Source: Enterobacter sp. R4-368
GTDB lineage: Bacteria > Pseudomonadota > Gammaproteobacteria > Enterobacterales > Enterobacteriaceae
Length of the DNA stretch: 64,000 nucleotides
Assembly: GCF_000410515.1 (NCBI RefSeq)
Contig: NC_021500.1
Span: 1,054,001-1,118,000 of the forward strand
Direction of reading: 5' to 3'
Part shown: piece by piece, positions 27,098-36,272 of the stretch
Numbering within the stretch: the stretch's first letter is position 1
Layout of the letters: each line of letters starts with the position of its first letter
Made by a program: the position numbers and the translations under genes
Notes under the pieces: model-generated
The model's database searches: none
What the model was told of the DNA's origin: nothing
What the model saw: the letters and a program-made list of their open reading frames with translations, nothing else

Positions 27098-27964
27098 GTG
27101 GCGCAGGCAGCATGTCCCGCATCCTGCGGCGAAATTATCCAGGGCTGGATCCTCGGCGGCGAAAAGCTGGTCTCCTGCCCGGTGGCGTGGTATAGCCACG
27201 TCGAAGTCACCACCGGTACGCCGCTTGCCAATGAACGCCCGCTCACCCGCGCGATGCTCAGGCAACTGCTGGCGCACTGGCAACTCCCCGCATCCCTCTC
27301 ATCGACCCTGCGTATTGACTGCCACTCGACAATTCCGGTGGCGAAAGGCATGGCCAGTAGCACCGCCGATATTGCGGCGACAGCCGTGGCGGCGGCCCGG
27401 CACCTCAATCAATCATTGGATGAAAAGACGCTGGCGCAACTTTGCGTGGCGCTGGAGCCGACCGACAGCACCCTGTTTTCAGGCCTGACGCTGTTTGACC
27501 ACAACACGGCGGCAACGCGCATTCCCTGTGGCGCACTGCCGCCCACCGAGATCCTGCTACTGGAAAGCCCGCTGACGCTAACGACCGCAGATTATCACCG
27601 GATGGCGCGCCAGCAGGCGCTGCTGGACAATGCGGAAATACTGGACAGCGCGTGGCAAATGCTACAGCGCGCGTGCGCGCAAAAAGATGCCGCACTGCTC
27701 GGCGAAGCCGCAACACTCAGCGCGATGGCCAGCCAGACGCTATTGCCGAAACCTGCGTTCACTACCCTGCTCAACCTGGTGGAGCAGTTCGGTTTATACG
27801 GTCTGAACGTGGCGCACAGCGGGAGCGTGGTGGGTTTGTTTCTGGATTCGGCACGTCACGATGTGGGGGCGGTTTGCCGGTTTTTAGCGAAGAGAGAACT
27901 GGCGGCGCACTGGCCGAAAAATTATTTATTGAAGATGGTGGCGGGCGGCGTGAAAGAAGGGTGA
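27098..27964 (+). CDS. pduX: L-threonine kinase PduX
   Basis: A GHMP-family kinase of 288 residues that converts L-threonine to L-threonine-O-3-phosphate, the precursor of the aminopropanol linker of cobalamin. The GHMP ATP-binding motif PVAKGMASSTAD is at residues 80-91; the N-terminal CPASCGEIIQGW and the C-terminal NVAHSGSVVGLF motif are intact. A GTG start at 27098 follows an AAGGGGA ribosome-binding site. In Salmonella it ends the pdu operon; here it survives alone, divergent from cbiA, consistent with a role in B12 synthesis independent of propanediol use. Confidence 0.92.
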   Translation: MAQAACPASCGEIIQGWILGGEKLVSCPVAWYSHVEVTTGTPLANERPLTRAMLRQLLAHWQLPASLSSTLRIDCHSTIPVAKGMASSTADIAATAVAAARHLNQSLDEKTLAQLCVALEPTDSTLFSGLTLFDHNTAATRIPCGALPPTEILLLESPLTLTTADYHRMARQQALLDNAEILDSAWQMLQRACAQKDAALLGEAATLSAMASQTLLPKPAFTTLLNLVEQFGLYGLNVAHSGSVVGLFLDSARHDVGAVCRFLAKRELAAHWPKNYLLKMVAGGVKEG

Positions 27965-27981
27965 GAGGCGAACCTCTCACC
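27960..27981. terminator. Hairpin over the pduX stop codon
   Basis: GGTGAGAGG and CCTCTCACC form a perfect 9-bp stem with a CGAA tetraloop, with the pduX TGA inside the left arm. It lies between pduX and convergent yeeX. There is no T-run, so it may act as an mRNA end-stabiliser and not as a terminator. Confidence 0.5.
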
Positions 27982-27989
27982 GCGAGGCA

Positions 27990-28325
27990 TTATTCGGTTT
28001 TCGTTTCAGCCGGCTTCAGTTCGCCCATGGTTTTCAGCTTTTTGGAGATGTCGCGACGCTCTTTCGACAGCTCGGCGTTTTTGATGATGTAATCATCTAC
28101 GCGATCTTCGTAGTCGGTTTTCATGCTGGCGATAATGCCCTGAATGGCTTCAACGCTCATGCCCGGTTTGATGTAATCGCTGAGGTTATCCAGCAGCAGT
28201 ACGCGCTTCTGGTTATCACGGATCTTCTTCTCAACGTCCTGAATTTCACGCTGCAACTTGTTTTTGCGGCGGAACAGACGCACAAACTCCAGAACGTCCT
28301 GGAACGAAGGCTTGGTTGTTTCCAT
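27990..28325 (-). CDS. yeeX: YeeX family protein (DUF496)
   Basis: A soluble protein of 111 residues dominated by a coiled coil (residues about 15-45 and 80-100), with the conserved [21 protein letters not shown] start and [12 protein letters not shown] centre of E. coli YeeX. The function is not established. It keeps its E. coli position between the cob region and yeeA. Confidence 0.9.
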   Translation of the reverse strand: METTKPSFQDVLEFVRLFRRKNKLQREIQDVEKKIRDNQKRVLLLDNLSDYIKPGMSVEAIQGIIASMKTDYEDRVDDYIIKNAELSKERRDISKKLKTMGELKPAETKTE

Positions 28326-28491
28326 TTTTACACCCCTGATAATGTGAGATTCGGATTCGTTAACGCAACAAGCTTAGAGGCAAACCTACCCAAAGCGGTT
28401 GCATATGACAATAATTTTTCCTTTTCCCTATCATAACCACAAATCCAGCTGAATCGAAACAACCAGACTGTGTACAGCGGCTATCTGCCGC

Positions 28492-29550
28492 TTATTTGCG
28501 CAATGCCCGGCAGATCAAATGCGATAACAATTCCAGCTGGCGCGCCAGCTCCAAGCTTAACCAGACATAACCATGAATTGAAGTTTCGGCCAGTGCATCC
28601 CCCTGATGCGCGCGGCTTAACTGGCGTAACTCGGTGACAATCTCATTGAGCTTTTCCGTGTTTGCCAGAATCGGCTGCGGGTTGCCTTCATACAACGCGT
28701 GGGCAATGGTCAGCAACGTCTGCTGCGTCATCTGCTGCGTTTCACGCAAAGTATTCGCATTGATCATGACAAAATGGCTGGCGCGCGAGCTCCAGTGGGC
28801 GTTGATCTGCAATTCCAGCATGCACACCAAATTACGGCTGACGGTCTGGATAGCTTCAAAAATCGCTTTCTGGATATGGGTTTCTTTACTGGCTGGCGTG
28901 ATTAAGCCGCGCATTTTTACCACGTCATTGAGAATTTTTTGCAGGTGCTTTTCCAGACGCGGTCGCTCCACCAGGTTGCGGGACAAACCCGCCTGATAGA
29001 CCCGGTTAAACGCCGTGACGTAATTCGCCATCTGAATGCGCCAGTGCAAAAACGCTCGCTGCGGCCAGATGCCGGTGAACAACATGGCCAGCAGCGAGCC
29101 AATGATCACATCGCCACTGCGCCACAGCGCCGTATGCATATCCCCGGTCGGCGCGCCGACTACCACTGAGAGCGTCACGCCGATAATCAGCGCCTGATAA
29201 GGTTTTTTACCGAGTGCCAGCCAGCCGCATATAAACATCGCAACGGCACACCACACCAGCATCAGCGACAAAGAAATCAGCTCCAGCCTTAACGCTACCA
29301 GCCCCAGTGCGGCCCCGAAGATAGTGCCGCCGATACGTTCGAAAGCGCGCGGTACCACATTCCCCCAAAAGGAAATTGGCCCCATCAGCACCACCAGCGT
29401 TATTAATGGCCAGGTGCCTTCCGGCACATCCAGCAGGCGGATCAGCAGGAAAGTCAGCACAAAGGCCAGAGCAATGCGCACGCCGTGAACGACGCGATAA
29501 TGGCGGTAAAGACGAATTTCAAAAGAGCTGAGTGATTTGTCGCGGCGCAC
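28492..29550 (-). CDS. yeeA: Inner-membrane protein YeeA (FUSC-like)
   Basis: A protein of 352 residues, the same length as E. coli YeeA. It has about six N-terminal hydrophobic helices in the fusaric-acid-resistance-like (FUSC/YccS) arrangement, with MGPISFWGNVVPRAFERIGGT and SGDVIIGSLLAMLFTGIWPQRAF, followed by a cytoplasmic helical domain. The GTG at 29550, behind a GGAG site, gives the E. coli-like start (V/M)RRDKSLS. It is a putative aromatic-acid exporter relative; no substrate is known. Confidence 0.88.
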   Translation of the reverse strand: MRRDKSLSSFEIRLYRHYRVVHGVRIALAFVLTFLLIRLLDVPEGTWPLITLVVLMGPISFWGNVVPRAFERIGGTIFGAALGLVALRLELISLSLMLVWCAVAMFICGWLALGKKPYQALIIGVTLSVVVGAPTGDMHTALWRSGDVIIGSLLAMLFTGIWPQRAFLHWRIQMANYVTAFNRVYQAGLSRNLVERPRLEKHLQKILNDVVKMRGLITPASKETHIQKAIFEAIQTVSRNLVCMLELQINAHWSSRASHFVMINANTLRETQQMTQQTLLTIAHALYEGNPQPILANTEKLNEIVTELRQLSRAHQGDALAETSIHGYVWLSLELARQLELLSHLICRALRK

Positions 29551-29676
29551 GGCCGTTCTCCGGGCTAGTAGTAAAAAGAGGCGCAATTGTAGGATTTTTC
29601 AGTGGCAGAGATCACCTTTTAAAACAAAAAAGAGACGCCAGTTTGATCCTGACGTCCCTTTGCGTGCGTTTACAGC

Positions 29677-30150
29677 TTACAGCGCTTTCGACTCCACCGG
29701 AATATACATCTCAATCTCCCAGTAACCGTCGCGCTGCCCGTCGTTGCGATAGATTTCGAAACAGGGTCCGGCCGAAATTTGTAACGCCTGATCGGCGAGC
29801 AACTCATCGAAAAAGAGATCCCAGCTTGCTGCAAACTCTTCGTTGTAAACCCGCGCCTGCGCCACCGCGTACTGGCCGCCCGGAACCTCAGTGGTCATCA
29901 CCCCTTCGCTGTTGGCTGGCACCTGAAACGCAGCGTCAACGGTGATTGCCACATCCGCCCGCAATTTTTCTGCGGGTACTTCATCCGGGTTGTCGTAATA
30001 AACGCAAATCCACTCCAGCGGCTGGATCTGCTTGTTATCAACCCACATCGACAGCTGTGCAAATCCCTGTTTAACTTTCTCGTCCCACGGCCCGACCAGA
30101 TGAAACCCGGCGATACGGCGTTTTTCACACTGCTTGACTGTGTAGCTCAT
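29677..30150 (-). CDS. sbmC: DNA gyrase inhibitor SbmC (GyrI)
   Basis: A GyrI-like/SOUL-type fold protein of 157 residues that protects cells from gyrase poisons such as microcin B17 and quinolones by interfering with gyrase. The start [22 protein letters not shown] and the central [13 protein letters not shown] match the E. coli protein. A LexA-type site lies 20-35 bases upstream, in agreement with known SOS control. Confidence 0.93.
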   Translation of the reverse strand: MSYTVKQCEKRRIAGFHLVGPWDEKVKQGFAQLSMWVDNKQIQPLEWICVYYDNPDEVPAEKLRADVAITVDAAFQVPANSEGVMTTEVPGGQYAVAQARVYNEEFAASWDLFFDELLADQALQISAGPCFEIYRNDGQRDGYWEIEMYIPVESKAL

Positions 30151-30169
30151 ACTAACTCCCTTAGCGTTA

Positions 30170-30185
30170 CTGTTCGAACATACAG
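30170..30185. promoter_or_regulatory. LexA (SOS) box upstream of sbmC
   Basis: CTG-N10-CAG with AT-rich centre (CTGTTCGAACATACAG) lies 20 bases from the sbmC start. The outer triplets are perfect. sbmC is an established LexA-regulated gene in E. coli. Confidence 0.8.
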
Positions 30186-30271
30186 TATAACGGGCAGGCC
30201 TGCGCCTGCCATCTGCAACCGCTCAATTATGCGAGCAACTTCGCATGCCTTCCAGCCGACGCCTGACGGTG

Positions 30272-31432
30272 TCAGCCTTTGTGGTGGAAGTAATCACTAA
30301 GACGCGAGAACAAGCCGCCTTTGCGGACGCTATCCAGCGTGACCAGCGGCCAGTGCGCGATCACTTTATCGCGGTCATAAAGCTGGATTTCCCCCACGCG
30401 CTGATGTGCTGCCAGCGGCGCATCCAGCTCCTTGCTGTCCAGTACATATTTGGCTTTTACGTTTTGCAGTTCCGCTTTCGGCAGCACCAGCCAGTAATCC
30501 CGATCGGTGCCAACATCAACCTGCTCTTTATCGCCGTACCACACGCGCTCACTTCCGACTTTTTTACCGTTACGCAAAATTTCCACGGTATTAAAGTTCT
30601 GCTGGCCCCAGTGCAGCAGCTTACGAGCCTGCTCTTCACGCCCTTTCGGGCTGTCGGCGCCCATTACCACCGCAATCAGGCGACGTTCTCCGTCCACGCT
30701 TGAGGCAATCAGGTTAAAACCTGCGCCAGACGTATGGCCGGTTTTCAGCCCGTCAACATTCAGCGTCTTATCCCAGAGTAAACCGTTGCGGTTTTGCTGG
30801 GTAATGCCGTTCCACGTCAGGCTTTTTTCACTGTACATATGGTAGAAATCCGGCTCGCCATGAATGATGGCGCGCGAGAGCACCGCCAGGTCATACGCCG
30901 AGCTGTGCTGACCCGGTGCATCCAGCCCGTGCACGGTTTCAAAATGGGTATCACGCAGATTCAGCTTCTGGACGTAATCATTCATCATGGCGACAAACTG
31001 CGGCTGCCCGCCCGCCACGTGATCCGCCAGCGCCACGCAGGCATCGTTACCGGAATCAACAATCAAACCGCGGCTCAAATCACGCACCGTCAGCCGATCG
31101 CCCGGTTTGAGGAACATCAGTGAAGAACCATCGAACACCGGGTTTCCTTTTGCCCAGGCGTCTTTTCCAACGGTGACGACATCATCAGCGCTGATGCGGT
31201 GGCTATCGATGGCGCGGTCAACCACGTAGCCGGTCATCAGTTTGGTCAGGCTCGCCGGGTTACGTTGCTGATGTTCATTGCCCGCCGTTAAGATTTGCCC
31301 GGTGGTGTAGTCCATCAATACCCAGGAGCCCGCCTGAATTGCCGGGGGCTGAGGGGCAAAAGGTAAGTCGTCGGCGTAAGCGTAGTTAACGCAAACCGCC
31401 AGCAAAGAAGCAACAAACAAACGGCGTTTCAA
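30272..31432 (-). CDS. dacD: D-alanyl-D-alanine carboxypeptidase DacD (PBP6b)
   Basis: A periplasmic, membrane-associated enzyme of 386 residues that removes the terminal D-Ala of peptidoglycan stem peptides. The signal peptide ends after AYA (residue 20). The penicillin-binding motifs are S61-L-T-K64, S127-G-N and K230-T-G, in normal order; the C-terminal domain ends with the short amphipathic GLFSRLSDYFHHKG anchor typical of PBP5/6. It is divergent from sbcB, as in E. coli. Confidence 0.95.
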   Translation of the reverse strand: MKRRLFVASLLAVCVNYAYADDLPFAPQPPAIQAGSWVLMDYTTGQILTAGNEHQQRNPASLTKLMTGYVVDRAIDSHRISADDVVTVGKDAWAKGNPVFDGSSLMFLKPGDRLTVRDLSRGLIVDSGNDACVALADHVAGGQPQFVAMMNDYVQKLNLRDTHFETVHGLDAPGQHSSAYDLAVLSRAIIHGEPDFYHMYSEKSLTWNGITQQNRNGLLWDKTLNVDGLKTGHTSGAGFNLIASSVDGERRLIAVVMGADSPKGREEQARKLLHWGQQNFNTVEILRNGKKVGSERVWYGDKEQVDVGTDRDYWLVLPKAELQNVKAKYVLDSKELDAPLAAHQRVGEIQLYDRDKVIAHWPLVTLDSVRKGGLFSRLSDYFHHKG

Positions 31433-31642
31433 TGAAATATCCTCAATGGCATCTAAAATCGTCGTTCTTTGTACGGAACTTCGTGTGTCGTTACCTGGTT
31501 AAATTGCAAAAAAGTGTGACATGGATCGATTTTAAACGTCTGTTTTTGCGAAGGTCTGCGGAAGAATGACCGGTTTTCCTTCGGCACACGCGCCGGGATG
31601 GTTTACCATAGAGGGCATATTTACTGACAGGATGAGCATCTG

Positions 31643-33067
31643 GTGTCTGATTCCGCCGCAACGCCCACTTTTCTCTTTCACGATTACGAAACTTTCGGTA
31701 CCAGCCCGGCGCTGGATCGTCCGGCGCAGTTCGCCGCGATTCGCACCGACGCGGATTTCAACATTATTGGCGAGCCGGAAGTCTTCTATTGCAAACCGGC
31801 GGACGACTATCTGCCGCAGCCGGAAGCGGTGCTGATAACCGGTATCACCCCGCAAATTGCCCGCGCTAAAGGCGAGAACGAAGCGGCTTTCGCCAAACGT
31901 ATTCACGATCTGTTCACCGTGCCGAACACTTGTGTGCTCGGTTACAACAATGTGCGTTTTGACGACGAAGTGACGCGCAATATTTTCTACCGCAACTTCT
32001 ACGATCCTTACGCCTGGAGCTGGCAAAACCATAATTCACGCTGGGATTTGCTGGACGTTATGCGCGCCTGCTACGCCCTGCGCCCGGACGGGATTAACTG
32101 GCCGGAAAATGAAGACGGTCTGCCCAGTTTCCGCCTTGAGCACCTGACAAAAGCCAACGGCATTGAACACGCCAACGCCCACGATGCAATGGCGGATGTT
32201 TACGCCACTATCGCCATGGCGCAACTGGTGAAAGCGAAGCAGCCGAAGTTGTTCGACTACCTGTTCAGCCATCGCCATAAGCAGAAGCTGGCGACGCTGA
32301 TCGATGTGCCGCAAATGAAACCGCTGGTGCATGTCTCCGGGATGTTTGGTGCCTGGCGCGGTAACACCAGTTGGGTGGCACCTCTGGCCTGGCACCCGGA
32401 AAACCGCAACGCGGTGATTATGGTGGATCTGGCGGGAGACATGTCGCCGCTGCTGGAACTGGATACCGATGCGCTGCGCGAAAGGCTGTATACACCGAAA
32501 GCGGAACTCGGCGATAGCGCGGCGGTGCCCGTGAAACTGGTGCATCTGAATAAGTGCCCGATCCTGGCGCAGGCCAATACGCTGCGCCCGCACGACGCCG
32601 AGCGGCTGGGCATTAACCGCCAGCAGTGCCTGGATAATCTGCAAATTCTGCGCGATAACCCCCAGGTGCGCGAGAAAGTGCTGGCGATTTTCGCCGAGGC
32701 GGAACCGTTTGTCCCTTCTGAGAACGTGGACGCACAAATCTACAACGGCTTTTTCAGCGATGCCGACCGCGCTGCGATGAAAATTTTGCTGGAAACCGAG
32801 CCGCGCAACCTGCCCGCGCTGGACATCACCTTTGCCGATGCGCGCATTGAAAAACTGCTGTTTAACTACCGGGCGCGTAACTTCCCCGGCACGCTGGATG
32901 AGCACGAACAGCAGCGCTGGCTTACGCATCGCCGCAATGTCTTCACTCCCGAGTTTTTGCAGCAATACGCCGAAACGCTGCAGGCGCTGTTCCAGCAATA
33001 TGAAGGCGATAGTGAAAAGCAGGCGCTGTTGAAAGCGCTGTGGCAGTACGCCGAAGAGATTGTCTGA
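31643..33067 (+). CDS. sbcB: Exodeoxyribonuclease I
   Basis: Exonuclease I, 474 residues, degrades single-stranded DNA 3' to 5' and works in recombination and mismatch repair. The DEDDh exonuclease motifs are visible: FHDYETFGTSP near the N-terminus, YNNVRFDDEV in the middle, and HANAHDAMADV; the SH3-like and helical C-terminal domains follow. A GTG at 31643 opens the frame, with AGGA ten bases upstream, giving a length close to E. coli's 475. Confidence 0.95.
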   Translation: MSDSAATPTFLFHDYETFGTSPALDRPAQFAAIRTDADFNIIGEPEVFYCKPADDYLPQPEAVLITGITPQIARAKGENEAAFAKRIHDLFTVPNTCVLGYNNVRFDDEVTRNIFYRNFYDPYAWSWQNHNSRWDLLDVMRACYALRPDGINWPENEDGLPSFRLEHLTKANGIEHANAHDAMADVYATIAMAQLVKAKQPKLFDYLFSHRHKQKLATLIDVPQMKPLVHVSGMFGAWRGNTSWVAPLAWHPENRNAVIMVDLAGDMSPLLELDTDALRERLYTPKAELGDSAAVPVKLVHLNKCPILAQANTLRPHDAERLGINRQQCLDNLQILRDNPQVREKVLAIFAEAEPFVPSENVDAQIYNGFFSDADRAAMKILLETEPRNLPALDITFADARIEKLLFNYRARNFPGTLDEHEQQRWLTHRRNVFTPEFLQQYAETLQALFQQYEGDSEKQALLKALWQYAEEIV

Positions 33068-33071
33068 GAGA

Positions 33072-33093
33072 GCCCTCCCGCTAACGGGAGGGC
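33072..33093. terminator. Hairpin between sbcB and yeeD
   Basis: GCCCTCCCG and CGGGAGGGC form a perfect 9-bp stem with a CTAA loop five bases past the sbcB stop and before the convergent yeeD end. The T-run is missing, so efficiency is uncertain. Confidence 0.55.
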
Positions 33094-33106
33094 ATCGGCT
33101 TACGCT

Positions 33107-33334
33107 TTACGCTTTCTGCACGGTAATACTCCAGGCGGCGTCGCCAACCTGTTGGTAATCCGTAATGGTGTGGCCCTCTTCCGCCGCCCATTGTGGGATA
33201 GCTTCCGTCGCCTGGGTGCAGTCGAACTCAATAATCAATTCATCGCCGCGGGCCATCTCCGCCAGCGCCGCTTTTGCTTCTATCAGAGGAAACGGGCAAA
33301 CCTGCGTTACCACGTCCAGTTTTTTTACAGCCAT
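33107..33334 (-). CDS. yeeD: TusA-family sulfur carrier YeeD (TsuB)
   Basis: A SirA/TusA-fold protein of 75 residues with the reactive Cys in VCPFPLIEAKAAL near residue 13. It pairs with the membrane protein YeeE, encoded 15 bases upstream. YeeE/YeeD mediate thiosulfate uptake in E. coli, where YeeD is needed for YeeE function and decomposes thiosulfate. Confidence 0.92.
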   Translation of the reverse strand: MAVKKLDVVTQVCPFPLIEAKAALAEMARGDELIIEFDCTQATEAIPQWAAEEGHTITDYQQVGDAAWSITVQKA

Positions 33335-33349
33335 AACAGCTCCTGTAAG

Positions 33350-34405
33350 TTAAGCCGCAGCCGCCGCCAGTTTCGCTTTGCGCTGCGGACGGACATATAA
33401 AAACCATGACGCCGTCCATACGCCAAGGATCATAAATACCAGCCCGACCCAGCCCTGCCAGGTCATCATCGCGGTCATTACCAGACCATTACCAATCGAA
33501 CAACCGCCGGCCATACTGGCTCCCACGCCCATCAGCAGGCCACCAAACCCGCTGCACAGCGTGGTTTGCGCATCCGCCGCGCGTACGCGAAACTCGCGGC
33601 TGGCTTTCGCGGCAATAAACGACCCCAGGAAAATCCCCAGCACCAGGAAGACGCCCCAGTTGAGGAACTTACTCTGCCCCGCCACCAGGAACTGCAAAAT
33701 GTTGGCGGTGGGTGAGGTAATGCCGAGGCCAAACATACGGCCAGTCGCTTCACTGAGCGGCCAGGCCAGCAGTGCGATAAGACCGATAAGTACCGCAGTG
33801 ACAAAAGGATGCCAGCGCTTTTCAAACAGCAGATGTGCAAGCCCGGTGCGACGCGGCGGTAATGACGCAATCTTCAGCTTCGGCTTACGCAGCTCTCTGG
33901 CAACTGCCCACAGCGTGACGGCAAGCAGCAGGGCGATAAAGGGCCAGACAGAGACACCGAAAGTTTCGGCAATCGAGTTATGTTCGGTGCTGTAGGTTTT
34001 CAGCAACCCATTAATGCCGTCTGCATGTGGGGAACGCATAACCGCGCTCATTACCATATAGGTAAACAGCGCAATCCAGCTCCCGATCAGCCCTTCCCCT
34101 GCACGGTACCAGGTGCCTGTCGCGCAACCGCCAGCATAGACAATCCCCAGTCCGAAAATGTACCCGCCAACAACAGTGCCAAGCCACGGGAACGTCCCGG
34201 CATTGTATTGCAGCACTCCGCTCTGGATTAAGGCAAAGACACCCACGCTTTGAATGGCGATGGCAATCAACAGGGCATAAAACATCCGGTTATTTTTGGC
34301 GATATACATATCGCGAAATCCGCCGGTCAGGCAGAAGCGCCCGCGCTGCATCACAAACCCCAGCAGTGCGCCGCAAATCAATCCACTCAATATCATTGAA
34401 AACAT
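33350..34405 (-). CDS. yeeE: Thiosulfate transporter YeeE (TsuA)
   Basis: An inner-membrane protein of 351 residues with about nine to ten hydrophobic helices. The conserved Cys residues that pass thiosulfate along the pore are in RGRFCLTGG, YAGGCATGTWYRAGEG and MAGGCSIGNG, in the expected order. It forms an operon with yeeD. Confidence 0.92.
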   Translation of the reverse strand: MFSMILSGLICGALLGFVMQRGRFCLTGGFRDMYIAKNNRMFYALLIAIAIQSVGVFALIQSGVLQYNAGTFPWLGTVVGGYIFGLGIVYAGGCATGTWYRAGEGLIGSWIALFTYMVMSAVMRSPHADGINGLLKTYSTEHNSIAETFGVSVWPFIALLLAVTLWAVARELRKPKLKIASLPPRRTGLAHLLFEKRWHPFVTAVLIGLIALLAWPLSEATGRMFGLGITSPTANILQFLVAGQSKFLNWGVFLVLGIFLGSFIAAKASREFRVRAADAQTTLCSGFGGLLMGVGASMAGGCSIGNGLVMTAMMTWQGWVGLVFMILGVWTASWFLYVRPQRKAKLAAAAA

Positions 34406-34522
34406 AACGGTAGCTACGTCAGAAAACCAGATCGTGAATTTTCCACGCGCAGCCTGGACGGAACCAATAACGAAATTATCTAACTTAGTTCGCCGGGTTA
34501 TTAATAGGGAGGTAACAGATAT

Positions 34523-34548
34523 AAAAAAGCCGGAGACAAGGCTCCGGC
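34523..34548 (-). terminator. Rho-independent terminator of plaP
   Basis: On the minus strand GCCGGAG and CTCCGGC form a stem followed by TTTTTTAT, 24 bases past the plaP stop. Confidence 0.85.
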
Positions 34549-34571
34549 TGAGTAGATATGCAGAAGAAAAT

Positions 34572-35933
34572 TTACTGCGCGATATCTTCGTACTGCGGGA
34601 CTGGATTGCGGAAGCTGCGCGTCACACATGCCAGGTAAACCAGGCCGATACCGCCCCAGATAAGCCCCAGGATCATCGAGCTTTGCTCAAGGTTGATCCA
34701 CAGAGCGCCAACCGTCAGCGCACCGCACACTGGCAGCACCAGATAGTTGAAATGGTCTTTCAGCGTCTTGTTGCGTTTTTCGCGGATCCAGAACTGGGAG
34801 ATCACCGACAAGTTAACGAAGGTGAACGCCACCAGCGCACCAAAGTTAATCAGCGCCGTGGCCGTGACGAGGTCAAAACGGATCGCCAGCAGCGCAATTG
34901 CGCCAACCAGCAGCACGTTCCACGCCGGAGTGCGCCATTTCGGATGGATATAACCGAAGAAACGGGTCGGGAATACGCCATCACGTCCCATCACGTACAT
35001 CAGACGGGAAACGCCCGCATGCGCGGCCATACCGGACGCCAGCACGGTCACGCTGGAGAAAATCAGCACGCCCCACTGGAAGGTTTTACCCGCAACGTAC
35101 AGCATGATTTCCGGCTGAGAAGCATCCGGCTCTTTAAAGCGGGAGATGTCCGGGAAGTAAAGTTGCAGGAAGTAAGAGGCCCCGATAAATACCATGCCGC
35201 CGATCAGCGCAGTCAGGAAGATGGCGCGCGGGATCACGCGCTCAGCATCTTTGGTCTCTTCGGAAAGAGAAGAGATACCGTCAAAGCCGAGGAACGAGAA
35301 GCACAGGATAGTCGCGCCAGTGATCATCGGCACGACATGGGCGCCTTCAGACCAGAACGGGCGGGAACTTACCAGCGTGCCAGCACCTTCGCCGTGGGAA
35401 ACACCGTAGATGATCAAACCAACGATGACGGCGACAATCCCCATTTGCAGGATAACGATCAGGGTGTTGAAGTTCGCCACGGTTTTGATGCTGCGCAGGT
35501 TGGAGACCGTCATAAAGGCCACCAGCGCCACCACGAAAATCCACGACGGCACCGAAGGCACCAGCGCTTCAAAGTAAATTTTCGCCAGCAGAATGTTGAT
35601 CATCGGCATGAACAGATAGTCCAGCAGCGACGACCAGCCCACCATAAAGCCGACGGCCGGGGAGATGGATTTCTGAGCGTAGGTATACGCAGAGCCAGCA
35701 GACGGGAAGCGGCGTACCAGCTTACCGTAGCTCAGCGCAGTAAAGAGGATAGCGACCAACGCAAAGGCATACGCGGTTGCCACATGGCCATCGGTCAGGC
35801 CAGAGACGATACCAAACGTATCGAACAGCGTCATTGGCTGCATATAGGCCAGGCCCATCATTACAACCGGAATCAACGTAAGCGTCTTACGTAATTCCAC
35901 GCGAGAGGTTTTTGGAGTAACGTTATGCGTCAT
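34572..35933 (-). CDS. plaP: Low-affinity putrescine importer PlaP (YeeF)
   Basis: An APC-superfamily permease of 453 residues with twelve predicted helices that imports putrescine by proton symport. The start [20 protein letters not shown] nearly equals that of E. coli PlaP (452 residues), so the ATG at 35933 was preferred to a longer frame. The [23 protein letters not shown] helix and the [14 protein letters not shown] tail are conserved. In E. coli it supports putrescine-dependent surface motility. Confidence 0.94.
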   Translation of the reverse strand: MTHNVTPKTSRVELRKTLTLIPVVMMGLAYMQPMTLFDTFGIVSGLTDGHVATAYAFALVAILFTALSYGKLVRRFPSAGSAYTYAQKSISPAVGFMVGWSSLLDYLFMPMINILLAKIYFEALVPSVPSWIFVVALVAFMTVSNLRSIKTVANFNTLIVILQMGIVAVIVGLIIYGVSHGEGAGTLVSSRPFWSEGAHVVPMITGATILCFSFLGFDGISSLSEETKDAERVIPRAIFLTALIGGMVFIGASYFLQLYFPDISRFKEPDASQPEIMLYVAGKTFQWGVLIFSSVTVLASGMAAHAGVSRLMYVMGRDGVFPTRFFGYIHPKWRTPAWNVLLVGAIALLAIRFDLVTATALINFGALVAFTFVNLSVISQFWIREKRNKTLKDHFNYLVLPVCGALTVGALWINLEQSSMILGLIWGGIGLVYLACVTRSFRNPVPQYEDIAQ

Positions 35934-36082
35934 GGCGATTCTCCTGTACGGCGAGTGCCGGCGCAAAAGCAAAAAATTGCCCCATTTGTGTTATTTCCTC
36001 AGCGACAACGACTGTCGGTTTTTAAATGTGTATCTATCCGGTACGAAGCCCGGCCTCTTTTATTGAATGACGTTTGTGCCTG

Positions 36083-36112
36083 CAAAAAAAATAACCGACG
36101 GATTAACGTCGG
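36083..36112 (-). terminator. Terminator downstream of yeeZ / in the plaP leader
   Basis: On the minus strand CCGACG and CGTCGG form a stem with a six-base loop, followed by a long T-run with one A. It is 160 bases past the yeeZ stop and 150 bases before plaP, so it ends yeeZ transcription or attenuates a long plaP leader. Confidence 0.75.
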
Positions 36113-36150
36113 CTAGTCTCTTCATTTTTTTGCAGCGGCGTATTTTGCAC

Positions 36151-36167
36151 CATCCTGAAGCAGGATG
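36151..36167. repeat. Short perfect hairpin
   Basis: CATCCTG and CAGGATG form a 7-bp stem around AAG, 40 bases from the terminator. There is no T-run. Its role is unknown. Confidence 0.4.
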
Positions 36168-36272
36168 ACAATACGGTAAGGCCTACCCTGCACCGTTTAT
36201 GCATCTAAATGCTTGAATTTTAGGCTATCGCTGAATTATTAAACATTTTAATAGCACTAATTGCTAAAAAAA

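Larger units (their letters stand above)
35934..36272. other. 339-bp region between plaP and yeeZ
   Basis: In E. coli a LysR-family gene, yeeY, lies between plaP and yeeZ. No trace of it is evident here. The region holds the probable yeeZ terminator and a second perfect hairpin, both listed separately, and must contain the plaP promoter. Confidence 0.5.

Noticed and set aside
32036..32998. 320-codon frame opposite sbcB
   Set aside because: It mirrors the exonuclease I frame and has no recognisable motif.
34296..35894. 532-codon open frame on the plus strand
   Set aside because: It is antisense to plaP and yeeE, with Arg/His/Asp-rich nonsense composition; plaP is well conserved.
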